Source of the DNA: CAITSH01 sp945892985
Lineage (GTDB): Bacteria; Pseudomonadota; Gammaproteobacteria; Burkholderiales; SG8-39
Direction: 5' to 3'
DNA: 64,000 bases
NCBI GenBank assembly: GCA_945892985.1
Contig: CAMDDU010000001.1
Coordinates: 124,001 to 188,000 of the forward strand
Both the position numbers and the translations under genes were made by a program. The notes beneath the pieces are model-generated. The model was given only the letters and a program-made list of their open reading frames with translations, was not told the origin of the DNA and ran no database searches. Shown here in pieces: positions 35,725-43,685 of this stretch (position 1 is the stretch's first letter; each line of letters begins with the position of its first letter).

Positions 35725-37056
35725 ATGACCAACACCTCAAAACCCCCGCCAGTCGGCCTTTTTCAGGCATTTCTCTACTGGCTCAAGCTTGGATTCATCA
35801 GCTTCGGCGGCCCAGCCGGACAAATTGCGATGATGCATCAGGAACTGGTGGAGCGACGCCGCTGGATTTCGGAAAAGCGCTTCTTGCATGCGCTCAATTA
35901 CTGCATGGTGCTGCCCGGCCCCGAGGCCCAGCAACTGGCCACCTATATCGGCTGGATGATGCATCGCAGCTGGGGCGGAATCATCGCCGGCGGCCTGTTC
36001 GTCCTGCCCTCCCTCTTCATCCTGATTGCTTTGACCTGGGTGTACCTCGTCTACGGCCAAGTGCCGGCGGTGGCTGGCTTTTTGTACGGGATCAAACCGG
36101 CGGTGACGGCGCTGGTTTTGTTCGCCGCCTGGCGCATCGGGTCGCGTGCACTAAAGAACGCCTGGCTCTGGAGCATCAGTGCCGCCGCCTTCATCGCGAT
36201 TTTTGCCCTCAAACTGCCGTTCCCCTTGATTGTTCTTGCCGCCGGCGTCATCGGCTATGTTGGCGGGCGTGTTGCCCCTGAAAAATTCACCACCGGCGGT
36301 CACGGTTCATCGGCCAAGCACTACGGTCCTGCGCTTATCGACGATGACACGCCAACGCCGCAGCATGCCTTGTTCAATTGGCGCAGGCTCGCGCTGGTTG
36401 CCGTGTTGTTCGTCGCAATCTGGGCCGGCGGCCTTGGCGCCCTGACCGCCTATTATGGCTGGCCGCATCCATTGACCCAAATGGGCTGGTTCTTCACCAA
36501 AGCAGCCCTGCTGACCTTTGGCGGCGCCTACGCGGTGCTGCCCTACGTCTACCAGGCCAGCGTTGAAAACTATCAGTGGCTGACGGCCGCACAAATGATA
36601 GACGGGTTGGCCCTCGGCGAAACCACGCCCGGGCCCTTGATCATGATCGTGGCCTTCGTCGGCTTTGTCGGCGCCTGGACCAAGCAGGTGTTTGGACCCG
36701 AAGCGCTGTTGCTGGCCGGGTGCGCAGGAGCCGTGGTTGCGACGTTCTTCACCTTTCTTCCCTCCTTTCTTTTTATCCTCGCTGGCGGGCCGTTGGTAGA
36801 AACCACGCATGGAAATCTCAAGTTCACCGCACCGCTGACCGCCATCACTGCCGCGGTGGTCGGTGTCATCGTCAACCTCGCGGTGTTCTTTGCCTGGCAC
36901 GTGTTGTGGCCGGCCGGATTTTCCGGCCGCTTCGAATGGTTTGGCGCGCTGATCGGCCTTGCGGCGTTTATCGCCCTGTTTCGCTTCAAGGCCGGCATGA
37001 TCCCGGTTATCCTGAGCAGCGGAATGCTCGGATTGGCCTACACAACAATTAACTGA
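35725..37056 (+). CDS. chrA: Chromate transporter ChrA (long, two-domain form)
   Basis: CHR-family membrane protein of 443 residues, the long form with two homologous halves. The first opens FQAFLYWLKLGFISFGGPAGQIAMM and the second repeats the pattern as FFTKAALLTFGGAYAVLPYV; LPGPEAQQLATYIGW and ETTPGPLIMIVAF are the paired CHR motifs. It probably exports chromate from the cytoplasm. It lies among Mo/W genes, and chromate and sulfate are related oxyanions, so a wider anion range is possible but unproven. Confidence 0.92.
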   Translation: MTNTSKPPPVGLFQAFLYWLKLGFISFGGPAGQIAMMHQELVERRRWISEKRFLHALNYCMVLPGPEAQQLATYIGWMMHRSWGGIIAGGLFVLPSLFILIALTWVYLVYGQVPAVAGFLYGIKPAVTALVLFAAWRIGSRALKNAWLWSISAAAFIAIFALKLPFPLIVLAAGVIGYVGGRVAPEKFTTGGHGSSAKHYGPALIDDDTPTPQHALFNWRRLALVAVLFVAIWAGGLGALTAYYGWPHPLTQMGWFFTKAALLTFGGAYAVLPYVYQASVENYQWLTAAQMIDGLALGETTPGPLIMIVAFVGFVGAWTKQVFGPEALLLAGCAGAVVATFFTFLPSFLFILAGGPLVETTHGNLKFTAPLTAITAAVVGVIVNLAVFFAWHVLWPAGFSGRFEWFGALIGLAAFIALFRFKAGMIPVILSSGMLGLAYTTIN

Positions 37057-37077
37057 GCAATTACCTAAGGAGAAAAC

Positions 37078-37365
37078 ATGCCCGCTTATCTCATCGCAGA
37101 AGTGGATGTCACCAACCCTACCGCCTACGAGGAATACAAGAAACTCGCGCCTGCGGCGATCGCCCGGCATGGCGGGCGCTACCTCGTCCGCGGCGGCGCG
37201 TCTGAAACGCTGGAAGGGCCGGCGATGACCCACCGCATGGTGATACTCCAGTTCGAAAGTATGGAACAGGCGCGCGGTTTCTATCACTCTCCCGAATACA
37301 GTGCCGCCCGCGAAAAGCGCAAGGATGCCGCTAGCGCGCGCTTTGTCATTGTCGAAGGCTTGTAG
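37078..37365 (+). CDS. DUF1330 family protein
   Basis: A 95-residue dimeric alpha/beta-barrel-type protein of the DUF1330 family: the opening MPAYLIAEVDVTNPTAYEEY, then LVRGGASETLEG and VILQFESMEQARGFYHSPEY are the conserved blocks. Function of the family is not established. It has a good ribosome site (AAGGAG) and follows chrA by 21 bases, so it is probably in the same transcript. Confidence 0.88.
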   Translation: MPAYLIAEVDVTNPTAYEEYKKLAPAAIARHGGRYLVRGGASETLEGPAMTHRMVILQFESMEQARGFYHSPEYSAAREKRKDAASARFVIVEGL

Positions 37366-37398
37366 CCTGCGACGCAGCAATCAGCAACCGCCCGCCGC

Positions 37399-37424
37399 AA
37401 AACAAAGGGCACCTTGCGGTGCCC
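37399..37424 (-). terminator. Hairpin terminator of the fdh operon
   Basis: GGGCACC and GGTGCCC form a perfect 7-base stem around a 4-base loop (37407-37424). On the minus strand it is followed by TTTGTTTT, a good intrinsic terminator for the fdh operon, whose last gene ends at 37464. On the plus strand only C/T-rich sequence follows, so termination of chrA-DUF1330 would be weaker. Confidence 0.8.
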
Positions 37425-37463
37425 CCTGCCCTCTTTCCTCCTTGATGCTCGTTTGCCTGCCGG

Positions 37464-37751
37464 TTATTTTTTTACCGGCTTGGCGGATTTTGCGGCAGCA
37501 GCGGGTGATGCTGCGGCCATTTGCGGCTTGACATCCTTGCCCTTGGCTTTTTGTTCCTTGATGTAACGCGCCGCGACCCTGTCCTCAGCGGTCGCCAGCA
37601 GCGCCTTGTCCTTCGCCGCTGCCTCATCGGCTTTGGCCTTTGCCTCGGCGACTTTTACCGGATCGGGCGGCGTGGCCGGTGGCGGCAGCTTCGCCCACAC
37701 AGTGCTGCCAAAGCTTAGCGCAAATGCGGCCAGAATAAGTTTTGTTTTCAT
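37464..37751 (-). CDS. Small periplasmic protein at the end of the fdh operon
   Basis: A 95-residue protein with a clear signal peptide (cleavage after VWA at about residue 20). The mature part opens with a Pro-rich segment (KLPPPATPPDPVKV) and continues as an Ala/Lys-rich, probably single long helix (AEAKAKADEAAAKDKALLA), then a basic low-complexity tail. It starts one base after the stop of the cytochrome b subunit gene and precedes the terminator. I do not recognise a family; position suggests a role in formate dehydrogenase assembly or stability. Confidence 0.75.
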   Translation of the reverse strand: MKTKLILAAFALSFGSTVWAKLPPPATPPDPVKVAEAKAKADEAAAKDKALLATAEDRVAARYIKEQKAKGKDVKPQMAAASPAAAAKSAKPVKK

Positions 37752-37752
37752 G

Positions 37753-38796
37753 TCAGTCGTCTCCTCCCTGGGTTTGGCCCGCGCGAGGCGTGGCCTCAGC
37801 GACGGGCTTGATCTTGCCCGCCTTGATATCGTCGTACCAGTACTCATGGTGCTCCTTGGCCCAGGTCTCGTCGACCTCGCCGGTACGCATGGCCTGGTAT
37901 GCCCCGGCAACGCCGACAGTACCCATGTAGATATGCCCAAGGGCACCAAGAATAAACATCAGCGACCCGACCATATGCACGATGTTGGCGATTTGCATGG
38001 TATTCCGGGTCTGGCCGAAGTTGGGAAAATCGAGCACAAGCCCCGACGCGCCAACGATCAGGCCAAGGCTTGCGAGCCCCCCCCAGAACCAGACTTTCTC
38101 GCCCGCATTGAAGCGGTGGGAAGGCACGTGTTCGTCGGAGAAAAGGCCGCCGAATTTGCGCACCCAGATGAAGTCATACACACGCGGGAGGTTGTCCTTG
38201 ACGAAGGTGAAAAACAGCATCAGCGCACAAAGGATAAACAAGGGGCCGACAAAATTGTGCAGGCCTTTGGCCAGTTGCGTCAACCACGCGAACAAAGTAT
38301 GGCCGATCAAGGGCAACAGCACATGCTTGCCAAACAGGATGATCAAGCCTGAGATACCGAGTATCGAAAAACTGATCGCGGTGCTCCAATGAACGATGCG
38401 CTCCCAAGGGGAAAACCGTGAAATTTTCTTCCCGGTCGGCGCGTCATGCAGGGGGATGGTCCCCTTGATTTTATAAAATGCCCCGATCACCAGCATCATC
38501 GCGACAAGCGCCCAGCCGCCAATCACCGTCACCGGACCATTGCGGATCCGACGCCATGTTTCGCCGCCCGACTGAATGAGGACGCCCGCTTCCGGCCCTT
38601 TGTCCGCGGTATAAGCCTCTTGGCCGGACCGAACATCGCGCCACGTGGGTGCATTGTTATACGGCTGAGACTGCTGGCGCTGCGCCTGACTTTCCTGCGC
38701 AGGCTGACCGGTTTGTGCGACGACGGCCCCGCTTGACAAAGCCATCGCGACAAACACCACAGTCAGACTGCACGAAGCGAACATGGGGAATCTCAT
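37753..38796 (-). CDS. fdhC: Formate dehydrogenase gamma subunit (membrane cytochrome b)
   Basis: Di-haem cytochrome b anchor that passes electrons from the dehydrogenase to quinone. 347 residues with an N-terminal signal-like helix and a periplasmic extension of about 70 residues, then a helix (about 95-113) and the four-helix cytochrome core. Haem-ligating His candidates appear in RIVHWSTAISF, GKHVLLPLIGH, GLHNFVGPLF and IVHMVGSLMF. RFSPWERIVHW is the family signature. Confidence 0.92.
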   Translation of the reverse strand: MRFPMFASCSLTVVFVAMALSSGAVVAQTGQPAQESQAQRQQSQPYNNAPTWRDVRSGQEAYTADKGPEAGVLIQSGGETWRRIRNGPVTVIGGWALVAMMLVIGAFYKIKGTIPLHDAPTGKKISRFSPWERIVHWSTAISFSILGISGLIILFGKHVLLPLIGHTLFAWLTQLAKGLHNFVGPLFILCALMLFFTFVKDNLPRVYDFIWVRKFGGLFSDEHVPSHRFNAGEKVWFWGGLASLGLIVGASGLVLDFPNFGQTRNTMQIANIVHMVGSLMFILGALGHIYMGTVGVAGAYQAMRTGEVDETWAKEHHEYWYDDIKAGKIKPVAEATPRAGQTQGGDD

Positions 38797-38808
38797 GGTT
38801 ATCGCGTC

Positions 38809-39039
38809 CTATTCGGCCCGGGTGTACTCATTTTGCGACTGGGTGCGCGTTTTGATTGCCGTTTCCCACTGCGCCTGGTTGCCCTTGAACTGGTCATTCT
38901 CCCAAGGCTTGGAGTCAGGCTTGCCCTGATATTTACCTTGCTTGTAAACAATGACCTGCTCTTTTTCACCGCAAGCGGAAAGACTGAGCGTGGAGACGAC
39001 AGCCAGTGTGGCTGCGGCAACGATGCTGCCGCGGATCAC
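38809..39039 (-). CDS. Small lipoprotein in the fdh operon
   Basis: A 76-residue lipoprotein with a signal sequence and lipobox LSAC (Cys at about residue 23). The mature part is short, charged and aromatic (YKQGKYQGKPDSKPWEND, then FKGNQAQWETAIKTR). The start is a GTG at 39039 that overlaps the fdhB stop (GTGA), so translation is coupled to the iron-sulfur subunit. No family recognised. Location between the beta and gamma subunit genes suggests an accessory of the enzyme on the periplasmic side. Confidence 0.75.
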   Translation of the reverse strand: MIRGSIVAAATLAVVSTLSLSACGEKEQVIVYKQGKYQGKPDSKPWENDQFKGNQAQWETAIKTRTQSQNEYTRAE

Positions 39040-39683
39040 GACTTGGCTCCTGCGACCGGCGCCGGTGCGGGCTGCGCGGCGGGGGCCTGAGCGCCTTTGG
39101 GCGGGCCATAGGCCGTGCCCCAACCCCAGACCTCGGAGCCTTTGCCGCGCTTTGTCACGCGCTCACGATAGATGTTCGCGATGACATCGCCGTCACCGCC
39201 GAGCAGCGCCTTGGTCGAGCACATTTCCGCGCATGCGGGCAACTTGCCTTCCGCCAGTCGGTTGCGGCCGTATTTGCTGTACTCCTCGGGGGAATTGTCC
39301 TTTTCCGGACCACCGGCACAGAAGGTGCACTTGTCCATTTTGCCGCGCAGGCCAAAAGCGCCGGCCTGGGGAAACTGCGGCGCGCCGAACGGGCAGGCAT
39401 AAAAGCAGTAACCGCAACCAATGCAAAGGTCCTTGTCATGCAGGACCACGCCCTCATCGGTGCGATAGAAGCAGTCCACCGGGCAGACCGCCATGCACGG
39501 CGCGTCCGAGCAGTGCATGCACGCGACAGATATTGATTTTTCTCCGGGCACGCCGTCATTGAGGGTCACAACACGGCGTCGGTTCACCCCCCATGGCACC
39601 TCGTGCTCTTGTTTGCATGCCGTTACGCAACCGTTGCACTCGATGCATCGTTCGGCATCACACAAAAATTTCATTCTAGCCAT
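39036..39683 (-). CDS. fdhB: Formate dehydrogenase iron-sulfur (beta) subunit
   Basis: Electron-transfer subunit carrying four [4Fe-4S] clusters, 215 residues. Four cysteine groups are visible: CIECNGCVTACKQ, CMHCSDAPCMAVCP, CIGCGYCFYACP, and CTFC...CAEMC. No transmembrane helix, so unlike E. coli FdnH it depends on the gamma subunit for anchoring. The C-terminus is Pro/Ala-rich. It lies between fdhA and the small lipoprotein gene. Confidence 0.95.
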   Translation of the reverse strand: MARMKFLCDAERCIECNGCVTACKQEHEVPWGVNRRRVVTLNDGVPGEKSISVACMHCSDAPCMAVCPVDCFYRTDEGVVLHDKDLCIGCGYCFYACPFGAPQFPQAGAFGLRGKMDKCTFCAGGPEKDNSPEEYSKYGRNRLAEGKLPACAEMCSTKALLGGDGDVIANIYRERVTKRGKGSEVWGWGTAYGPPKGAQAPAAQPAPAPVAGAKS

Positions 39684-39735
39684 CTTGTTATCCTCCTGAT
39701 TGGCGACCTTGACCCGGCCGTCCTTGAGTCTTTAG

Positions 39736-39756
39736 TCTTAGGTCTTAGGTCTTAGG
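39736..39756. repeat. Three tandem 7-base repeats overlapping the fdhA stop codon
   Basis: TCTTAGG is repeated three times without change, with a fourth imperfect unit (TCTTTAG) at 39729-39735. On the coding strand the unit is CCTAAGA, and the fdhA stop codon TAA lies inside the first unit, so the array reiterates the stop codon region. Confidence 0.9.
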
Positions 39757-42709
39757 CCTTGACGATCTGGCAGAGCGTGGTCTTGGTTTCTTGCATCATG
39801 GTGACGCGGTCATAACCGTAGGTCGTTGCAGTGTTCACCGCATCGCCGCGCACGATAGGCGCAGCACCATCGGGGTAGTAGGGCAGCAGGTCCTTGCCCT
39901 GCCACCAACCGGAGAAGTGGAAGGGCACGAACGCGTGATCCGCGCCCACCCGCTCGGTCACCATGGCCTTGACCTTTATCTGCGCACCGGTGGGTGACTT
40001 CACCCACACATACTCGCCGTTACGAATACCACGGTCGTTGGCCGACTTGGGATTGATCTCAACGAAATTATCCGGCTGCAATTCAGCCAGCCACGGATTG
40101 GAGCGCGTCTCCTCACCGCCCCCCTCATATTCGGTCAGGCGGCCGGAGGTAAGGACGATCGGAAACTCCTTGGAGATGTCCTTGTTCTTTTGCTGCACCG
40201 ACTTGTACAGGGTCGGCAACCGCCATAGGGTTTTCACGTCATCGTGAGTCGGATATTTATCGATGAGATCCGGGCGCGGCGAGTAAAGCGGTTCACGATG
40301 CTGCGGCACGCCGTCCGGGAAGTTCCACACCACCGCACGCGCCTTGGCGTTACCAAAAGGATGGCAGCCATGCACCTGCATCACCACGCGCTGGATACCG
40401 CCGGAGAGATCGGTCTTCCAGTTCTTTCCCTCGGCTTCGGTCTTTTCCGCCTCCGTGAGCTCATCCCACCAGCCGAGCTTTTTCATCAGCACATGATCGA
40501 ATTCCGGATAGCCTGTGGTGAGCTCTGCACCCTTGGAATGGGAACCGTCCTCGGCCAGCAGGTTGACGCCATCGCGCTCGACGCCAAAGTTTGCACGGAA
40601 GTTGCCGCCCCCCTCCATCACGTGTTTGGAGGTGTCGTAAAGGTTGGGTGATCCAGGGTGCTTCATTTCCGGTGTGCCGTAGCAAGGCCAGGGCAGGCCA
40701 AAATACTCGCCATCGCAAGGCCCGCCTTTGGCGCGCAGGGTCTTCACATCAAAGGTATGCATGTTCTTCATGTGAAGCTTGAGGCGCTCGGGCGACTGTC
40801 CCGTGTAACCGATCGTCCAGGTGCCCTTGTTGATTTCATTGCGCAGGATGTCTTCGGCCATCGGCTCGTCGTTCTTGCCAAGGCGGATTGTCTGCCTGCC
40901 GTCCTTTTTGCCAAGCAGCTGGTCGGCAAATCCGAGCTTTTTCGCCAGCAGATACATGATGGTCTGATCGGCCTTGGATTCGAACAGCGGCTCCACCACC
41001 TTTTCACGCCACTGGATAGAACGATTGGAGGCCGTACACGAACCGTCTGTTTCAAACTGCGTTGCTGCAGGCAACAGGTAGACCGAACGCCCCTTTTTCT
41101 CCTCGACGCCCTCGACCGGCATGTTGGCCATCGCCGCCGTCGCTGACGGATACGGATCGACCACCACCAGCAGGTCGAGCAGCTTCATCGCCTTGGCCAT
41201 CTCCAGCCCGCGGCTCTGGCTATTGGGCGCATGGCCCCAGAAAAATATGCCGCGAATATTCGATTCCTGGTCTATGACTTCGTTCTTTTCCATCACACCG
41301 TCAATCCAGCGCGACACCGTGATACCGGGCTTTTCCATCATCGCCTGGCTGGCGAAACGGCCCTTCATCCATTCATAGTCGACATTCCAGACGCGCGCCC
41401 AGTGCTTCCATGCACCGGTGGCAATGCCGTAATAGCCGGGCAGTGAATCGGGGTTGGGGCCGACGTCAGTCGCGCCCTGCACGTTGTCGTGACCGCGATA
41501 GATGTTGGCGCCGCCGCCCGAAACACCGATATTGCCCAGGGCCAGTTGCAGGATGCAAGAAGCACGCACCATGGCGTTGCCGATGGTGTGTTGTGTCTGG
41601 CCCATGCACCAGATAATGCTGGCAGGTTTGCTCTTGGCCATGGTCTCGGCCGCAAGCAAAACCACATCCCCGGGCACGCCGGTGACCTCCAGAACCTTTT
41701 CCGGCGTCCACTTGGTCAGCGCCTCTTCCTTGATCTTGTCCATGCCATAAACACGGGCCTTGATGTATTCCTTGTCTTCCCAGCCATTCTTGAAAATGTG
41801 ATGCAACATTCCCATCAGGAAGGCAATATCGGTGCCCGAGCGCAGCCGCACATACTGGTCGGCCTTGGCTGCGGTGCGTGTGAAGCGCGGGTCGCAGACG
41901 ATGATCTTGGCGCCCGACTCCTTGGCATGTAGCGCATGCAACATCGACACCGGATGCGCTTCAGCGGCATTCGAGCCGATAAACATCATGCACTTGGTGT
42001 TCTGCAGGTCGTTGTAGGAGTTGGTCATCGCGCCATAACCCCAGGTGTTCGCCACGCCCGCCACCGTAGTGGAGTGACAGATGCGCGCCTGATGGTCGCA
42101 GTTGTTGGTACCCCAGAGCGATACCCACTTGCGCATCAGTTGCGCCTGCTCGTTATTGTGTTTTGATGAACCGACAAAGTACAAGGAATCCGGTCCGGAC
42201 TCCTTGCGCAGGGCCGTCATCTTGTCGCCGATCTCGTTGACCGCCTGCTCCCAGGAGATACGCTGATACTTGCCGTTGACCAGTTTCATCGGCGTCTTCA
42301 AGCGGTGCGAATCATGCGTCATGCCGTGCTCGCGCACCGCCGCGCCCTTGGCGCAGTGAGCACCCAGATTGATCGGCGAATCAAAAACCGGTTCCTGCCG
42401 TATCCAAACGCCATTTTGAACCACGGCATCGACGGCACAGCCGACCGAACAGTGGGTGCAGACCGTACGTTTGACTTCGAGTTTGCCGCCTTCTTTTTTC
42501 TCGTCGGCGGCCTCGACCCTGCCTATCATGTTGAACGGAAGCTGGCCGGCAAATGCGCCCACCCCGGCGGCGACGCCGGAACGCTTGAGAAAGCTTCGGC
42601 GATCGAGCGTTTTGCCCATCAACCCGGCAAGACTGCGGCGCAGTTTGCTCGCGCCCTGAACCTGTGGCGACTGGACGTCGGCGGACTTTCTTGTAAGCAG
42701 CATGGTCAT
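39752..42709 (-). CDS. fdhA: Formate dehydrogenase catalytic (alpha) subunit, cysteine type
   Basis: Mo- or W-bis-MGD formate dehydrogenase, 985 residues. A twin-arginine signal (DRRSFLKRSGVAAG, from residue 36) sends the folded subunit across the membrane. The [4Fe-4S] ligands are Cys84, Cys87, Cys91 and Cys119 (CTHCSVGC...HCAKG). The active-site pair is Cys211-His212 (QARICHSTTV), so the metal ligand is Cys, not selenocysteine, and no in-frame TGA is used. The C-terminal cofactor-binding domain (ITSGR-like VLTSGRLTEYEGGGEE) is complete. With the cytochrome b subunit it forms a periplasm-facing respiratory enzyme. Confidence 0.96.
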   Translation of the reverse strand: MTMLLTRKSADVQSPQVQGASKLRRSLAGLMGKTLDRRSFLKRSGVAAGVGAFAGQLPFNMIGRVEAADEKKEGGKLEVKRTVCTHCSVGCAVDAVVQNGVWIRQEPVFDSPINLGAHCAKGAAVREHGMTHDSHRLKTPMKLVNGKYQRISWEQAVNEIGDKMTALRKESGPDSLYFVGSSKHNNEQAQLMRKWVSLWGTNNCDHQARICHSTTVAGVANTWGYGAMTNSYNDLQNTKCMMFIGSNAAEAHPVSMLHALHAKESGAKIIVCDPRFTRTAAKADQYVRLRSGTDIAFLMGMLHHIFKNGWEDKEYIKARVYGMDKIKEEALTKWTPEKVLEVTGVPGDVVLLAAETMAKSKPASIIWCMGQTQHTIGNAMVRASCILQLALGNIGVSGGGANIYRGHDNVQGATDVGPNPDSLPGYYGIATGAWKHWARVWNVDYEWMKGRFASQAMMEKPGITVSRWIDGVMEKNEVIDQESNIRGIFFWGHAPNSQSRGLEMAKAMKLLDLLVVVDPYPSATAAMANMPVEGVEEKKGRSVYLLPAATQFETDGSCTASNRSIQWREKVVEPLFESKADQTIMYLLAKKLGFADQLLGKKDGRQTIRLGKNDEPMAEDILRNEINKGTWTIGYTGQSPERLKLHMKNMHTFDVKTLRAKGGPCDGEYFGLPWPCYGTPEMKHPGSPNLYDTSKHVMEGGGNFRANFGVERDGVNLLAEDGSHSKGAELTTGYPEFDHVLMKKLGWWDELTEAEKTEAEGKNWKTDLSGGIQRVVMQVHGCHPFGNAKARAVVWNFPDGVPQHREPLYSPRPDLIDKYPTHDDVKTLWRLPTLYKSVQQKNKDISKEFPIVLTSGRLTEYEGGGEETRSNPWLAELQPDNFVEINPKSANDRGIRNGEYVWVKSPTGAQIKVKAMVTERVGADHAFVPFHFSGWWQGKDLLPYYPDGAAPIVRGDAVNTATTYGYDRVTMMQETKTTLCQIVKA

Positions 42710-42724
42710 GGTCGTTATCCTCGA

Positions 42725-42937
42725 TCAGACTTCTGTTGTGCGGTAGTAATTACGAATATGGGCGGTTTCCTGATAGCCCTGACCGGATTTTTTGTCCTTG
42801 TCATTAGGGTCGCGTACTTCGGAGACACGTTGCGGCGCCAATTTGGCCGCGATAGCGGCAACCGTCGCGGCACCACCTGCGCCGGCAGCCAAAAGAAATG
42901 TTCTTCGACTTGTTTTAATTGCCTTGGTGTCCGACAT
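42725..42937 (-). CDS. Formate dehydrogenase region Tat-signal small protein (FdhX type)
   Basis: A 70-residue protein with a twin-arginine signal (TSRRTFLLAAGAGGAATVAA) and a short tail ending ETAHIRNYYRTTEV. This matches the small Tat-target proteins encoded immediately upstream of many formate dehydrogenase alpha subunits. Its role is unknown. A strong ribosome site (GAGGAG) precedes ATG 42937, and fdhA follows. Confidence 0.88.
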   Translation of the reverse strand: MSDTKAIKTSRRTFLLAAGAGGAATVAAIAAKLAPQRVSEVRDPNDKDKKSGQGYQETAHIRNYYRTTEV

Positions 42938-42969
42938 ATCGTGCTCCTCGTTTTTCCGAAAAGAATACC

Positions 42970-43004
42970 TATCACTACCCACTACCTATTACCACTACTA
43001 CCGC
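42970..43004. repeat. Low-complexity TAG-rich spacer between torD-like gene and fdhX
   Basis: On the coding strand the spacer is a run of GGTAGTAGT, GGTAATAGGTAGT and GGGTAGTGATAGG, that is, decayed TAG/TAGTGG tandem units with stop codons in all frames. No gene. Confidence 0.6.
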
Positions 43005-43038
43005 TGCCTGTCGCCGCTACGCTATTCCCCATTAACGC

Positions 43039-43656
43039 CTAAACCATGGAGAGCGCTTCCGCTTCAATTTCAAAAAACGCCTTCGAAAAACGCCCTACAT
43101 GCCGATAAAAAAGCGTTTCATCACACGCATCCAAGGCAATTGAAAACCGTCTGAAACTAGGCTCAATATAGTTGATAAATAACTGTTTTTGTTGCTGCGC
43201 CGCAGCAACCGTTGATCCGCGCATGACCAGATGGCGCATGATTTCGCAAAGCGCGGCAATATGGTCTTCATAAATACCCGCCCCACCCAGCCTGGCCAAA
43301 CCCAGACCGGCGAGCTCTTCGCGTAGTTGCACCAACCTTCTTTCCTTCATTGAATCAGATGCATAGTGAAGTGCATAGGGCGTGACCAAGGCCTTGCCTG
43401 TGCTGATGAAAACCCGCGAATACTCAAACCCGACCGCCTCAGGGTCGGCCTGCCGGCAAGCCAACTGCAGCGCGGCCCAACTGGATGCAAAAGCTGCCCC
43501 CGCCTCCGCATCCACCGGTGCCGCTGCTGCAATTGCGGCAAGTAGCCCCGCATCCGGACCATCAAAGTAAAGCCTCGCGAGCAGCGCGTAGTACTCAGCA
43601 CGGGCGCGATCCTCGTCATTAAGCATGGGCTCGAACTGCATTGGTAGGGAACTCAT
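43039..43656 (-). CDS. TorD/DmsD-family maturation chaperone
   Basis: Cytoplasmic all-helical chaperone, 205 residues, that guards the Tat signal or cofactor loading of the catalytic subunit. The family segments are ARAEYYALLARLYF near the N-terminus, the SFYxS-like ALHYASDSMKERRLVQL, and the E..D......M..L block as YEDHIAALCEIMRHLV. A GGAGG ribosome site precedes ATG 43656. It lies between the multi-cluster ferredoxin and fdhX genes, so the client is almost certainly FdhA. Confidence 0.88.
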   Translation of the reverse strand: MSSLPMQFEPMLNDEDRARAEYYALLARLYFDGPDAGLLAAIAAAAPVDAEAGAAFASSWAALQLACRQADPEAVGFEYSRVFISTGKALVTPYALHYASDSMKERRLVQLREELAGLGLARLGGAGIYEDHIAALCEIMRHLVMRGSTVAAAQQQKQLFINYIEPSFRRFSIALDACDETLFYRHVGRFSKAFFEIEAEALSMV

Positions 43657-43685
43657 TCGGACCTCCTCAGGCGCATCTCAAGCCG

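Noticed and set aside
36307..37380. Minus-strand open frame of about 357 codons opposite chrA
   Set aside because: Antisense shadow of chrA and the DUF1330 gene in GC-rich DNA; composition (Gly/Arg/Gln/His-rich) is not protein-like.
39752..42709. Selenocysteine formate dehydrogenase
   Set aside because: The active-site codon is TGC (Cys211) and the frame has no internal TGA, so no recoding or SECIS element is needed.
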